64,000 nucleotides of DNA from an uncultured Porphyromonas sp. (GTDB lineage: Bacteria; Bacteroidota; Bacteroidia; Bacteroidales; Porphyromonadaceae): NCBI RefSeq assembly GCF_938046015.1, contig NZ_CALIXW010000046.1:69574-133573 (forward strand), in the 5' to 3' direction. This document shows positions 25,057 through 35,364 of this stretch, piece after piece. Numbering within the stretch: position 1 is the stretch's first letter; the number at the start of each line of letters is the position of its first letter. The position numbers were made by a program, and so were the translations under genes. The notes under the pieces were generated by a model. It was not told the DNA's origin. It searched no databases and was given only the letters and a program-made list of their open reading frames with translations.

Positions 25057-25628
25057 TGCCCCAGCACGAACGCATCATCATGGGCATAGACCCAGGTACC
25101 ATCGTGATGGGCTACGGCCTGATCGTGGTGCGTGGGCAGGAGGCGCGGCTGCTGGCCATGGGCGTCATCAAGCTCGACAAGTACGAGGATCACTACCTGC
25201 GTCTCAAGCGTATCTACGACCGTGTGCTCTCGCTGGTGGACGAGTTCCACCCCGATGAGCTGGCCATCGAAGCCCCCTTCTTCGGGAAGAACGTGCAGAG
25301 TATGCTCAAGCTCGGCCGCGCCCAGGGCGTAGCTATGGCCGCGGCGCTGGCGCGTGACCTCCCGATCACCGAGTACGTCCCGATGCGTATCAAGCAGGCC
25401 ATCACGGGCCGCGGTGCGGCCTCTAAGGAGCAGGTCGCGGGCATGCTGCAGCGCTACCTCAAGATCCCCCAGGCCGATATGCCGCGCGAGCTGGACGCCA
25501 CGGACGGCCTTGCGGCCGCCCTCTGCCATCACTTCCTCACCTCCTCGCCCCTGCAGCGTGCCTCGGCGGGCGCGGCCAAGAACTGGGCGGACTTCGTCAA
25601 GCAGAACCCTGAGCGTGTCAAGCGCTAG
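25056..25628 (+). CDS. ruvC: Holliday junction endonuclease RuvC
   Basis: 190 residues, normal length. The four acidic catalytic residues are in place: Asp12 in GIDPGT, Glu72 in LAIEAPFFGKN, and Asp147 and Asp150 in LDATDGLAAALCHH. RuvC is a dimeric nuclease that resolves four-way DNA junctions made by RecA and moved by RuvAB. It is translationally coupled to the upstream DUF4286 gene through a one-base overlap and is followed by a strong intrinsic terminator, so this is the last gene of a short operon whose promoter could be the one before the SRP RNA or an unseen one near 24610-24717. Confidence 0.97.
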   Translation: MPQHERIIMGIDPGTIVMGYGLIVVRGQEARLLAMGVIKLDKYEDHYLRLKRIYDRVLSLVDEFHPDELAIEAPFFGKNVQSMLKLGRAQGVAMAAALARDLPITEYVPMRIKQAITGRGAASKEQVAGMLQRYLKIPQADMPRELDATDGLAAALCHHFLTSSPLQRASAGAAKNWADFVKQNPERVKR

Positions 25629-25640
25629 GCAAGCATACAA

Positions 25641-25690
25641 GCGCCCTGCTCCCTAAGCCACGACGGCCTTCGGGAGCAGGGCGCTTTTTT
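25641..25690 (+). terminator. rho-independent terminator after ruvC
   Basis: Stem GCGCCCTGCTCCC (25641-25653) with GGGAGCAGGGCGC (25672-25684), followed by six T (25685-25690). A textbook intrinsic terminator. Confidence 0.95.
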
Positions 25691-25801
25691 ATTGGGGTTA
25701 AGGGCGAGGGCGCTGGCCTTTGTCTCCCGAGTGAGGGCGAAGGGAAGGCGAAGGAGCTCCGCCTAGTTCCCCGAGGCGCGATACAAGGCGCGGCGGCGTG
25801 G

Positions 25802-25905
25802 TGACGGCCTTAGCTGATCGCGCTGAGGGCTATCCCTCACGCGGCTGATGGCTATCTCTCACGGCGCTGACTGCCATCCCTCAGCTCCGTGACGGGTATC
25901 CCTCG
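25802..25905. repeat. 22-bp palindrome array P3 (five units)
   Basis: Units at 25824, 25846, 25868 and 25890 (TGAGGGCTATCCCTCA, TGATGGCTATCTCTCA, TGACTGCCATCCCTCA, TGACGGGTATCCCTCG), preceded in phase by a more divergent unit at 25802 (TGACGGCCTTAGCTGA). Spacers CGCGGC, CGGCGC and GCTCCG. The remaining intergenic DNA from 25691 to 26044 shows nothing else I can name. Confidence 0.9.
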
Positions 25906-26044
25906 TGAGCCTTCGCCCTTAGCGCTGGGCTCCATACGGATCCTTGGCCGCCTCCTCAGCCTTCCTTACTCCCTACGCTGGGGGCTCAGTCGGGTTAGGG
26001 TAGGGGGAGGCAGCGGCTACCCTATGAGTAGAGGCGGGGCGGGT

Positions 26045-26077
26045 GTTTGATGCCTCGCGGGCTATTTCGTACCTTTG
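26045..26077 (+). promoter_or_regulatory. promoter of the DUF4105-secA gene run
   Basis: TTTG (26045-26048), 20 bases, TACCTTTG (26070-26077): full consensus. Because transcription would begin near 26084, any start codon upstream of that point is ruled out for the following gene. Confidence 0.8.
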
Positions 26078-26141
26078 TGAAAGCGTGAAGGATATAGAAG
26101 CTATACATCTATTATATAAGGGGCGCGTCGAAGGGCGCGGC

Positions 26142-27458
26142 TTGAGCTACAGGCGGATACTGCTGCAGGTGGCTCTAGTGCTGTGCCTATTGCTCAGCGC
26201 CCTGCTTCCCGTCGCGGCTCAGAGCCTAGGGACCAGCGCCACGCAGGGACTGCCCGCTCAGCTGAGCCCTGAGGCGCAGATCAGCTTCCTCGCCGCCGCG
26301 CCGAGTGCCGAGGCCTCCTATACGCTCTACGGCCATGCGGGGCTGCGTGTACAGGATGCCGTGCAGGGCTTGGATGTGACCTTCAACTACGGGATCTTCA
26401 ACTTCGACGACGACTTCACCATCCGCTTTACCCAGGGCAAGACGGACTACCTGGTCGTCCCCATGCCCACCGAGGCCTATCTGGCCGAGTACCTCAGCCG
26501 TGGTGCCGTGCGCGAGGTGACACTCCTCACCGATAGCCTGCAGCGTGCCCAGCTGTGGGCGCGACTCCTGGACAACATCCGTCCCGAGAACGCTACCTAC
26601 AGGTACAATGCCTTCCGCAACAACTGCAGCACCCGCCCCATAGACCTCTATCTGGAGACGCTCCCGGGCTATGATCCCAAGCAAGGGCCGCCTACCCTCT
26701 ACTATGTCGACCCCGCCGATAGCGTGCCACCCCGTAGCTGGCGCAGCGTGATCAACGAGCTGGAGGCGCCCTCGCCTTGGCTTGTCTTCGGCACGGACCT
26801 GGCGATGGGGCGTGAGCTGGATGATCTGATGACGCTGCGGGATCAGTTCTTCATCCCGCTGACGGCTGCCGAGCTCTTAACCAAGCTCTTCGTCTGCTAT
26901 CCTACGGCTGAGGGCCCGCGCAAGATCCGCCCCGTGCTCTCGGCACGCTGGCTGGAGGCTCCCGAGGGGGTGACTCCGCCGCCCGCGCCCGTCGAGGACT
27001 CCTTCTGGTCGGAGCTCCTAGCGCCGCTGCCCGTCTTTAGTCTGCTGCTCTTCGCCTCGATTGGGCACTTCATCCTCCGCCGTCAGAGGCGTCGTCTCCC
27101 AGGGATCGTGGAGGGCTTGATCTTCCTCCTAGCAGGCCTTGCTGGCACGCTCCTCTGCTTCATCGTCTTCGTCTCGGAGCATCCGATGACCTACCCCAAT
27201 GTGGCGGTACTGGCGCTGAATCCCCTCTACCTCGCCTCCTTCGTCCTGCAGCTCTTCGGTGCGCGCTGGATGCTGCTCCGTCGCCTGGCCTATCGCGTGG
27301 AGCTTGTCCTGCTCCTGCTCTGCCCGCTGCTGGCCTACCTCACGGGGCAGACACTCCACCCCGCCATGTACCTCCTCATCGCGGCCCTCGCGCTGTGGAT
27401 CCTGGCGCGCCTGCTGTACCTCATGCCTCGCCCACGTCCCGAGGTGGACCCTAGATAA
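26142..27458 (+). CDS. lnb: DUF4105 membrane protein, Lnb-type lipoprotein N-acyltransferase candidate
   Basis: 438 residues from the TTG at 26142. The open frame begins at 26043, but the promoter lies inside that part; the TTG start directly yields a clean signal peptide (SYRRILLQVALVLCLLLSALLPVAAQ split over residues 2-27). DUF4105 domain at about 45-270 with conserved His65 in LYGHAGL and Cys162 in NNCSTRP, the presumed catalytic pair. Five or so membrane segments follow (about 285-435). DUF4105 proteins of Bacteroides have been linked to lipoprotein N-acylation (Lnb), and the same order DUF4105, phosphatase-like, secA is found there; the assignment here rests on that and on the motif pair. 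Confidence 0.7.
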   Translation: MSYRRILLQVALVLCLLLSALLPVAAQSLGTSATQGLPAQLSPEAQISFLAAAPSAEASYTLYGHAGLRVQDAVQGLDVTFNYGIFNFDDDFTIRFTQGKTDYLVVPMPTEAYLAEYLSRGAVREVTLLTDSLQRAQLWARLLDNIRPENATYRYNAFRNNCSTRPIDLYLETLPGYDPKQGPPTLYYVDPADSVPPRSWRSVINELEAPSPWLVFGTDLAMGRELDDLMTLRDQFFIPLTAAELLTKLFVCYPTAEGPRKIRPVLSARWLEAPEGVTPPPAPVEDSFWSELLAPLPVFSLLLFASIGHFILRRQRRRLPGIVEGLIFLLAGLAGTLLCFIVFVSEHPMTYPNVAVLALNPLYLASFVLQLFGARWMLLRRLAYRVELVLLLLCPLLAYLTGQTLHPAMYLLIAALALWILARLLYLMPRPRPEVDPR

Positions 27459-27461
27459 GTA

Positions 27462-29045
27462 ATGAGTAAGTTCCTCTCCCCCCTAGAGCAGCGCAGCATG
27501 CGCTACTTGATGACCTCGCTGCTAGCCCTCGTGGCGATGCAGCAGGGACTACGTGCCGAGGAGCTCCCTCGGCTCGTGGTCTACATCACGGTAGAGGATC
27601 TACGCACCGACTACCTCGAGCAGCTGCAGCCGCTGCTGGGCTCGGGCGGCTTCGGGCGCCTCATGCAGGAGGGCAAGGTCTATCCCCGCCTTAGCTATCC
27701 GCTGGCCGAGCTCAATAGAGCCTCCGCCACCGCTACGCTCCATACGGGAGCCTACCCCGCCACGCACGGGGTGGAGCGCCCTGTCGTCTGGCTGCCGCAC
27801 GCTGGCCGCGTGCAGGAGCTCTTCTACGACACTAATTATCAGGGGAACTATACCCGCGACAGCTATTCGCCCAAGGCGCTCTTGGTACAGACGCTGGGCG
27901 ACCGCATGAAGGAGGCTTCGGGCGGCTCGAGTATCGTCTACAGCCTCTCGGCCGATGCCGCCACGGCTATCGCTGCAGGCGGCTGGACGGCCAACGGAGC
28001 CTACTGGCTCGATAGCCGCATGGCGGCCTGGTCCAGCAGCAGCTACTACGAGCGTATGCCCGCCACGCTGGAGGCCTACAATCGCAGCAGCGACGGGCCC
28101 AATAAGCGCCTCGTCTCAGGGCAGCTCGCTTGGTCACCCCTTAGCCGCTATACCAGCCCGGCACAGAGCTGGTCGGACTGGGGGCGTAGCTTCAGTCACC
28201 GCTATCCCAGCGGGGATGCCCAGGCCTTCAAGCGCAGTGCGCTGGCTAACGAAGAGGTCACGCGCCTGGCGCTCAAGCTTATCGACCAGGGCGGCTATGC
28301 CGAGAGCAAGACCCCAGGCCTCCTAGCCCTCTCCTACAGCCTCGACGTAGCCCCCGAGGGGCAGACGAGCGAGCTGAGCAGTGAGGAGGTCGATGCCTAC
28401 GTGCGTCTTGACCGAGATCTGGCGAGCATCGTCAGCGAGCTGGAGCGCAAGCTCGGCCGCGGGCGCTGCCTCATTGCCCTGACGGGCACAGGCTACAGCC
28501 ACTACCGCAGGCCACGGCCCAAGGCCTTGGAGGCGCATTCGGGGCGCTTCAGTGCCAAGAAGGGCGCGGCCCTGCTGAACCTCTATCTCTCCGCCCTGCA
28601 TGGTCAGGGCAGCTGGGTGGAGCGCTGCGCTGATGGCCGCCTCTACCTGAACAAGAAGCTCGCTGAGAGCCGCAAGCTCAGCCTCGCCTCACTGCAGGAC
28701 GAGTCCGCCGCCTTCCTCGCTGAGATGGAGGGCGTAGGAGCGGCCGTCGCTGGCGGGCGCCTCATGCAGGGCGCTGCGGGTGAGCTGGCTCTAGCCCTTC
28801 GCCGTGCCGTCCACACCCGCTATCAGGCAGATGTCTACTGGAGTCTGCTGCCCGGCTGGGAGGTGGAGGAGAGTGCCGACAGCCCCAACCTATGGCTGCA
28901 GGCCCTCAGCGTCGATACCCCCTGCATCCTCTGGGGAGCGGGGCTCACGCCTAAGACCTTCGACTATCCTATCCTCGCGGCGCCCGACGTCGTCAAGGCC
29001 ATCGCCCGTGTCCTGAGGATACGCCCCCCCAACGCCGCCTACTAG
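27462..29045 (+). CDS. alkaline-phosphatase-superfamily protein, probable pseudoenzyme
   Basis: 527 residues. A signal peptide follows Met13 (MRYLMTSLLALVAMQQ), so the ATG at 27498 is a possible true start. Overall layout matches the PafA/type I phosphodiesterase family: LVVYITVEDLRTDYL at about 38-52, LHTGAYPATHGV at about 93-104 and the VDAYVRLDRDLASIVSELERKLG helix near 305. The metal-binding and catalytic positions look lost: the first Asp is Glu45, the Thr nucleophile position aligns with Arg86, the T-D-x-x-G-H motif is replaced by LDVAPEG and the A-D-H-G motif by GTGYSH. It is probably a non-catalytic periplasmic protein. It starts 3 bases after the DUF4105 gene, a conserved pairing upstream of secA. 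Confidence 0.75.
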   Translation: MSKFLSPLEQRSMRYLMTSLLALVAMQQGLRAEELPRLVVYITVEDLRTDYLEQLQPLLGSGGFGRLMQEGKVYPRLSYPLAELNRASATATLHTGAYPATHGVERPVVWLPHAGRVQELFYDTNYQGNYTRDSYSPKALLVQTLGDRMKEASGGSSIVYSLSADAATAIAAGGWTANGAYWLDSRMAAWSSSSYYERMPATLEAYNRSSDGPNKRLVSGQLAWSPLSRYTSPAQSWSDWGRSFSHRYPSGDAQAFKRSALANEEVTRLALKLIDQGGYAESKTPGLLALSYSLDVAPEGQTSELSSEEVDAYVRLDRDLASIVSELERKLGRGRCLIALTGTGYSHYRRPRPKALEAHSGRFSAKKGAALLNLYLSALHGQGSWVERCADGRLYLNKKLAESRKLSLASLQDESAAFLAEMEGVGAAVAGGRLMQGAAGELALALRRAVHTRYQADVYWSLLPGWEVEESADSPNLWLQALSVDTPCILWGAGLTPKTFDYPILAAPDVVKAIARVLRIRPPNAAY

Positions 29046-29183
29046 CCGAGAGGCTCGTAGACCCTACTGCGCCCTCCTCGGAGCGTGCGCCGAGCCCCTC
29101 TGAGGCCTAGCCTAGGCCATGGGCTCCCCCCGCCTTTGGGGGAGCTTCCACACCCTTTCCAAGCAACAAACACAAGATACATA

Positions 29184-32100
29184 ATGGGATTTACAGACTT
29201 TCTGTCGAAGCTCTTCGGCAACAAATCACAGCGTGACCTCAAGGAGATCACCCCTTGGGTGGAGCGTGTCAAAGCTATTTACCCCGAGATCGACGCCCTC
29301 AGCCACGATGAGCTGCGTGCACGCACGGCAGCCCTTCGCCAGCGCATCCAGGACTATGTCGCCAACGAGCGTGCCGAGGTAGAGGCCCTCAAGGCCAGCG
29401 TCGAGGGCAAGGACCTCGATGCTCGCGAGGAGATCTGGAGCAAGGTAGACAAGCTCGAGAAGGAGATCCTCGACAAGCTGGAGCTCGTCCTCGACGAGAT
29501 CCACCCCGAGGCCTTCGCCATCGTCAAGAGCACGGGGCGCCGCTTTGCGGAGGCTCCCGAGCTGCGAGTACAGGCTACGGACTTCGACCGCGAGCTCAGC
29601 GTGACGCACGACTTCGTCCGTATTGAGGGCGACACGGCCGTCTATCAGAACCACTGGGTCGCTGGGGGCAACGAGATCACCTGGGACATGGTGCACTACG
29701 ATGTGCAGCTCTTCGGGGGGACGGTACTGCACCGCGGCAAGATCGCCGAGATGGCTACGGGTGAAGGTAAGACGCTGGTGGCGACGCTGCCCGTCTTCCT
29801 CAACGCCCTCACGGGGAACGGTGTGCACGTCGTCACCGTCAACGATTACCTCTCCAAGCGTGACTCGGAGTGGATGGGCCCCCTATACATGTTCCACGGT
29901 CTCAGCGTCGACTGCATCGACAAGCACCGACCCAACACGCCCGAGCGCCGCGCGGCCTACAACGCTGACATCACCTTCGGGACGAACAATGAGTTCGGCT
30001 TCGACTACCTGCGCGACAATATGGCCACCAGCCCCGAGGACCTTGTGCAGCGCAAGCACAACTATGCTATCGTGGACGAAGTGGACTCCGTGCTCATCGA
30101 CGACGCCCGTACGCCACTGATCATCTCGGGCCCTGTGCCCAAGGGTGACGACCAGCTCTTCGAGCAGTTCCTGCCCAATGTGGAGACCGTCGTCGAGGCG
30201 CAGCGCCGCCTCTGCCAGCAGCTCCTCATCGACGCCAAGAAGAAGATCGGGAGCGACGACAAGAAGGAGCAGGAGGAAGGCTACTTCCTACTCTTCCGCT
30301 CCTACAAGGGTATGCCCAAGAGCAAGCCTCTGATCAAGTACCTCAGCGAGCCTGGTATCAAGACCGGTATGCTCAAGGTCGAGGAGGAGTACATGGCCGA
30401 CAACATGCGCCAGATGCATATCGTCACCGACGAGCTCTACTTCGTCATCGACGAGAAGCAGAATAGCATCGAGCTCTCGGACAAGGGTATCGACCTCTTG
30501 ACGCAAGGCACCGATGACAGCCGCTTCTTCATCCTTCCCGACATCGCTTCGCTCCTGGCGGAGCTTGCCGCTGAGGGCCTCACGCCCGAGGAGCACGCTG
30601 CCCGCAAGGAGGCGCTGCTCTCCGACTACGCCGTCAAGAGCGAGCGCGTACACACGGTCAACCAGCTCCTCAAGGCCTACACGCTCTTTGAGAAGGACGA
30701 CCAGTACGTCGTCATGGACGGCAAGGTAATGATCGTCGACGAGCAGACGGGCCGTATCATGGACGGCCGTCGCTACTCCGACGGGCTGCACCAGGCTATC
30801 GAGGCCAAGGAGCGCGTCCACGTGGAGGCCGCTACGCAGACCTTCGCCACGATCACGCTGCAGAACTACTTCCGCATGTATCACAAGCTCTCTGGGATGA
30901 CCGGTACGGCCGAGACCGAGGCTGGTGAGCTGTGGGATATCTACAAGCTGGACGTCGTGGTCATCCCCACCAACCGCCCCATCGCGCGCCACGACCTCAA
31001 CGACCGCATCTACAAGACGGCCCGTGAGAAGTACGCTGCCGTCATTGAGGAGATCGTCCGCCTCGTCGAGGGTGGACGCCCCGTGCTGGTCGGTACGACC
31101 TCGGTCGAGATCTCGCAGCTGCTGAGCAAGATGCTCACCCTGCGCAAGATCCCCCACAATGTCCTCAATGCTAAGCTCCACCAGAAGGAGGCCGAGATCG
31201 TCGCCCAGGCAGGTAAGCCCGGTGTCGTGACCATCGCCACCAACATGGCTGGGCGTGGTACCGACATCAAGCTCACGCCCGAGGTCAAGGCTGCAGGTGG
31301 GCTCGCGATCATCGGTACCGAGCGCCACGAGTCGCGCCGTGTAGACCGCCAGCTGCGTGGTCGTGCAGGTCGTCAGGGTGACCCCGGGTCCTCTGTCTTC
31401 TTCGTCTCGCTGGAGGACCACCTGATGCGTCTCTTCGCCTCCGACCGTCTCTCCGCGATGATGGACAAGATGGGCTTCCAGGAGGGCGAGGTACTGGAGC
31501 ACAGCATGCTCAATAAGGCCGTAGAGCGCGCACAGAAGAAGGTCGAGGAGAACAACTTCGGCATCCGCAAGCGTCTCCTCGAGTACGACGACGTGATGAA
31601 CTCCCAGCGTGAGGTCATCTACAAGCGTCGCCGCCATGCCCTCATGGGTGAGCGTATCGAGATGGACGTCATGAATACGCTCTACGACGCTGGGCGTATC
31701 CTCGTCGACGCACACCGCGAGGCCGAGGACTTCGACAGCTTCAGCGTGGACGTCATGCGTACCTTCGCCATCGAGGCGCCCTTTGACGCGGAGACCTTCC
31801 GCAGGACCAAGGCCGATCAGCTAGCAGACCTACTCTACGACGCCGTCGAGGCCGCCTTCCAGCGCCGTGCCGCTCTGATCGCCGAGCAGGCCTATCCTGT
31901 GCTCCATCAGGTCTACCAGGAGCAGGGCCAGATCTACGAGCGCATCATGGTACCGCTGACCGATGGCCGTCTGGTCTACAACGTCAGCTGCAACCTCCGC
32001 GACGCCGATGCCAGCGAGGGCCGCACGATCATGAAGGAGTTCGAGAAGTCCGTCGTCCTGCACCACATCGATGAGGCGTGGAAGGAGCACCTGCGTGAGA

Positions 32101-32486
32101 TGGACGAGCTGCGCAACTCGGTGCAGAACGCTAGCTATGAGAACAAGGATCCCCTCCTCGTCTACAAGCTGGAGTCCTACGAGCTCTTCCGCCAGATGAT
32201 CGAGGAGATGAACCGCAAGACGGCCTCCGTGCTGATGCGCGTCCACCTCAACATCGCGCCGCCTAGTGACCAGGAGCTCCGCGAGCTCGAGATCCAGGCA
32301 GCCGAGACGCAGCGACAGATCGCCGAGCAGCAGTACCGCGAGGGACGCGATGAGGTCGGCAGCGAGGCGCACGAGGAGGCTCAGCGCCGCACGCCTGCCC
32401 GCGCTACGCACAGCGTCGGTCGCAATGACCTCTGCCCCTGCGGTAGCGGCAAGAAGTTCAAGCACTGCCACGGCCGCGGCCTCTAG
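29184..32486 (+). CDS. secA: preprotein translocase ATPase SecA
   Basis: 1100 residues from the ATG at 29184 (the frame is open further upstream, but MGFTDFLSKLFGNKSQRDLK is the typical SecA start). Motor motifs: Walker A ATGEGKT near residue 190, DEVD box in VDEVDSVLIDDARTPLI, the second nucleotide-binding domain with GTDIKL and the RQLRGRAGRQGDPG block. A zinc-binding C-terminal tail CPCGSGKKFKHCHG ends the protein. Bacteroidota SecA proteins are long (about 1100 residues) because of an insertion, as here. It powers export through SecYEG and supplies the signal-peptide-bearing proteins that fill this window. A terminator follows 41 bases later. Confidence 0.98.
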   Translation: MGFTDFLSKLFGNKSQRDLKEITPWVERVKAIYPEIDALSHDELRARTAALRQRIQDYVANERAEVEALKASVEGKDLDAREEIWSKVDKLEKEILDKLELVLDEIHPEAFAIVKSTGRRFAEAPELRVQATDFDRELSVTHDFVRIEGDTAVYQNHWVAGGNEITWDMVHYDVQLFGGTVLHRGKIAEMATGEGKTLVATLPVFLNALTGNGVHVVTVNDYLSKRDSEWMGPLYMFHGLSVDCIDKHRPNTPERRAAYNADITFGTNNEFGFDYLRDNMATSPEDLVQRKHNYAIVDEVDSVLIDDARTPLIISGPVPKGDDQLFEQFLPNVETVVEAQRRLCQQLLIDAKKKIGSDDKKEQEEGYFLLFRSYKGMPKSKPLIKYLSEPGIKTGMLKVEEEYMADNMRQMHIVTDELYFVIDEKQNSIELSDKGIDLLTQGTDDSRFFILPDIASLLAELAAEGLTPEEHAARKEALLSDYAVKSERVHTVNQLLKAYTLFEKDDQYVVMDGKVMIVDEQTGRIMDGRRYSDGLHQAIEAKERVHVEAATQTFATITLQNYFRMYHKLSGMTGTAETEAGELWDIYKLDVVVIPTNRPIARHDLNDRIYKTAREKYAAVIEEIVRLVEGGRPVLVGTTSVEISQLLSKMLTLRKIPHNVLNAKLHQKEAEIVAQAGKPGVVTIATNMAGRGTDIKLTPEVKAAGGLAIIGTERHESRRVDRQLRGRAGRQGDPGSSVFFVSLEDHLMRLFASDRLSAMMDKMGFQEGEVLEHSMLNKAVERAQKKVEENNFGIRKRLLEYDDVMNSQREVIYKRRRHALMGERIEMDVMNTLYDAGRILVDAHREAEDFDSFSVDVMRTFAIEAPFDAETFRRTKADQLADLLYDAVEAAFQRRAALIAEQAYPVLHQVYQEQGQIYERIMVPLTDGRLVYNVSCNLRDADASEGRTIMKEFEKSVVLHHIDEAWKEHLREMDELRNSVQNASYENKDPLLVYKLESYELFRQMIEEMNRKTASVLMRVHLNIAPPSDQELRELEIQAAETQRQIAEQQYREGRDEVGSEAHEEAQRRTPARATHSVGRNDLCPCGSGKKFKHCHGRGL

Positions 32487-32527
32487 CTCCGAGCCCTCAG
32501 CGAGCGCCTGAAAGGCTCATCAACTGA

Positions 32528-32574
32528 GCGCAGCGCCTCGACGTCCTCGTGACGTCGGGGCGCTGCGCCTTTTT
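32528..32574 (+). terminator. rho-independent terminator after secA
   Basis: GCGCAGCGCCTCGACGTC (32528-32545) pairs with GACGTCGGGGCGCTGCGC (32551-32568) around a 5-base loop, then C and five T. Confidence 0.93.
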
Positions 32575-32618
32575 ATGCTTCGATGGGAGTGCGCTCGAGG
32601 GCGAGCCTCGAGCCTCGC

Positions 32619-32701
32619 TAAGGGATATCAGTGCGCCCCCGCGAGGGGTATCCCTCAGACGCTTCAAGGACGTCCCTCAGCGCCCTGACTGATATCCCTC
32701 G
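32619..32701. repeat. 22-bp palindrome array P4 (four units, one slipped)
   Basis: Units at 32619 (TAAGGGATATCAGTGC), 32642 (CGAGGGGTATCCCTCA), 32664 (TCAAGGACGTCCCTCA) and 32686 (TGACTGATATCCCTCG). The first interval is 23 bases, the other two 22. The first and last units combine a GGGAT half-site with a CTGAT-type half-site. Confidence 0.85.
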
Positions 32702-32745
32702 CGCGCCTTCCCCCCTAGCCCCGCGTGCTGCTCGGACGGAGTGCT

Positions 32746-32862
32746 AAGCCCCTACAGGGGCGACCCCGGAAAAGCCCAGGGTGCGCGGCCCTGAAAGGGC
32801 GACCAAACCCTGGGTAGACCGCAAGTATAAGAAACACAGCCCTACAGGGGCGACCCTCCGAG
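32746..32862. mobile_element. partial copy of the MITE-like element
   Basis: Begins AAGCCCCTACAGGGGCGACC and then follows the left half of 18010-18287 closely, through CCCAGGGTGCGCGGCCCTG, CCTGGGTAGACCGCAAG and a second CCCTACAGGGGCGACC, stopping near the position of the central loop. The right half is missing. The region 32863-33160 that follows shows nothing I can name. Confidence 0.7.
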
Positions 32863-33160
32863 CCGTCGTGGTGCCGTCGCCCTAGGATCTCGACTTCACG
32901 CTGGCTTGCGTTGCGGGTGTTCCCCGCGGGTGCTTGTGGCTCCCTTTGCCCTTACCTCAAGTATGGGTATGCGCGTCGCTTACCTTGAGGGCTAGCTCTC
33001 GGAATAGCGGCTGGTGCTAGCCTCGCGGCTAAGGGGGACGGCGCTGACCTTAGGCTTAGGATTCCGGGTGAACTCGGAGAGGAGGGGAGCGCGTGCGGGC
33101 GGGGAGTAGGGTGCTCGCTAGTCGGCTGAGCCTGCAGGCACAAGGCTCTGCGCAAGGTAT

Positions 33161-33191
33161 TTGGTATTGTCCTCAAGAGGTTTTACCTTAG
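33161..33191 (+). promoter_or_regulatory. promoter of lutABC
   Basis: TTG (33161-33163), 20 bases, TACCTTAG (33184-33191), one mismatch from the -7 consensus. Followed by a 60-base leader to the lutA ATG. Confidence 0.6.
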
Positions 33192-33251
33192 CAGTGGACG
33201 AAGCACATGGAGGAACAGCTTCGCCTCATCACTCTAAACGGTTTATAGTAT

Positions 33252-33985
33252 ATGAGAGTAGGACTATTCATCCCCTGCTACGTCAATGCTATCTACCCCC
33301 ACGTAGGGATAGCGACCTACCAGCTACTGACAGCTCTAGGCCATGACGTAGTGTATCCGCTGAACCAGACCTGCTGTGGCCAGCCCATGGCCAATGCGGG
33401 CTATCAGTACCAAGCCAAGAACCTTGCGCGACGCTTCGAGGAGCTCTTTGAGGGCTTCGACGTCATCGTCGGCCCCTCGGCCAGCTGTGTCGCCTTCGTC
33501 AAGGAGAACTATGGCCATATCCTCGCCGGGGAGCACCGCTGCCAGACCCCTGGCCGCGTGCGCGACGTCATCGAGTTCCTGCACGATGACCTCAAGGTCA
33601 GCTCCCTGCCCAGCCGCTTCCCCTACCGCGTCAGCATCCACAACAGCTGCCACGGAGTACGCGAGCTCCACCTCTCTACGCCCAGTGAGCGTAACCTCCC
33701 CTACATGAACAAGATCCGCAACCTCCTGGAGCTCGTCGAGGGCATCGAGGTCGTCGAGCCCGAGCGTATCGATGAGTGCTGTGGCTTCGGGGGGATGTAC
33801 GCCATCGAGGAGCCTGAGGTCAGTGCCTGCATGGGTCGGGACAAGGTCAAGGACCACATGAGTACGGGCGCTGCCTACATCACGGGTAGTGACAGCAGCT
33901 GCCTGATGCACATGCAGGGCGTCATTGACCGTGAGCACTATCCTATACAGACCATTCACGCCATCGAAATCCTAGCAGCCAACCT

Positions 33986-33989
<4 letters not shown>
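33252..33989 (+). CDS. lutA: lactate utilisation protein LutA (CCG-domain subunit)
   Basis: 245 residues. Two cysteine-rich CCG domains: LFIPCYVNAIYPHVG with NQTCCGQPMANAGY in the first (about 1-60) and VSIHNSCHGVREL with DECCGFGGMYAIEEPEV in the second (about 130-195). These bind Fe-S or related centres in GlcF/HdrB-type proteins. With LutB and LutC it forms the Fe-S L-lactate dehydrogenase complex that oxidises L-lactate to pyruvate. Cytoplasmic, no signal peptide. Its stop overlaps the lutB start (ATGA, 4 bases), so the subunits are translationally coupled. Confidence 0.93.
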
Positions 33990-35359
<1,370 letters not shown>

Positions 35360-35364
35360 GGCCT

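Noticed and set aside
30288..31715. Long minus-strand open frame (475 codons) inside secA
   Set aside because: It mirrors the G+C-rich codon pattern of secA, has no family resemblance and no promoter; secA itself is certain. The same applies to antisense frames inside cobN (8791-9717, 10390-11406) and the receptor gene (16331-17515).
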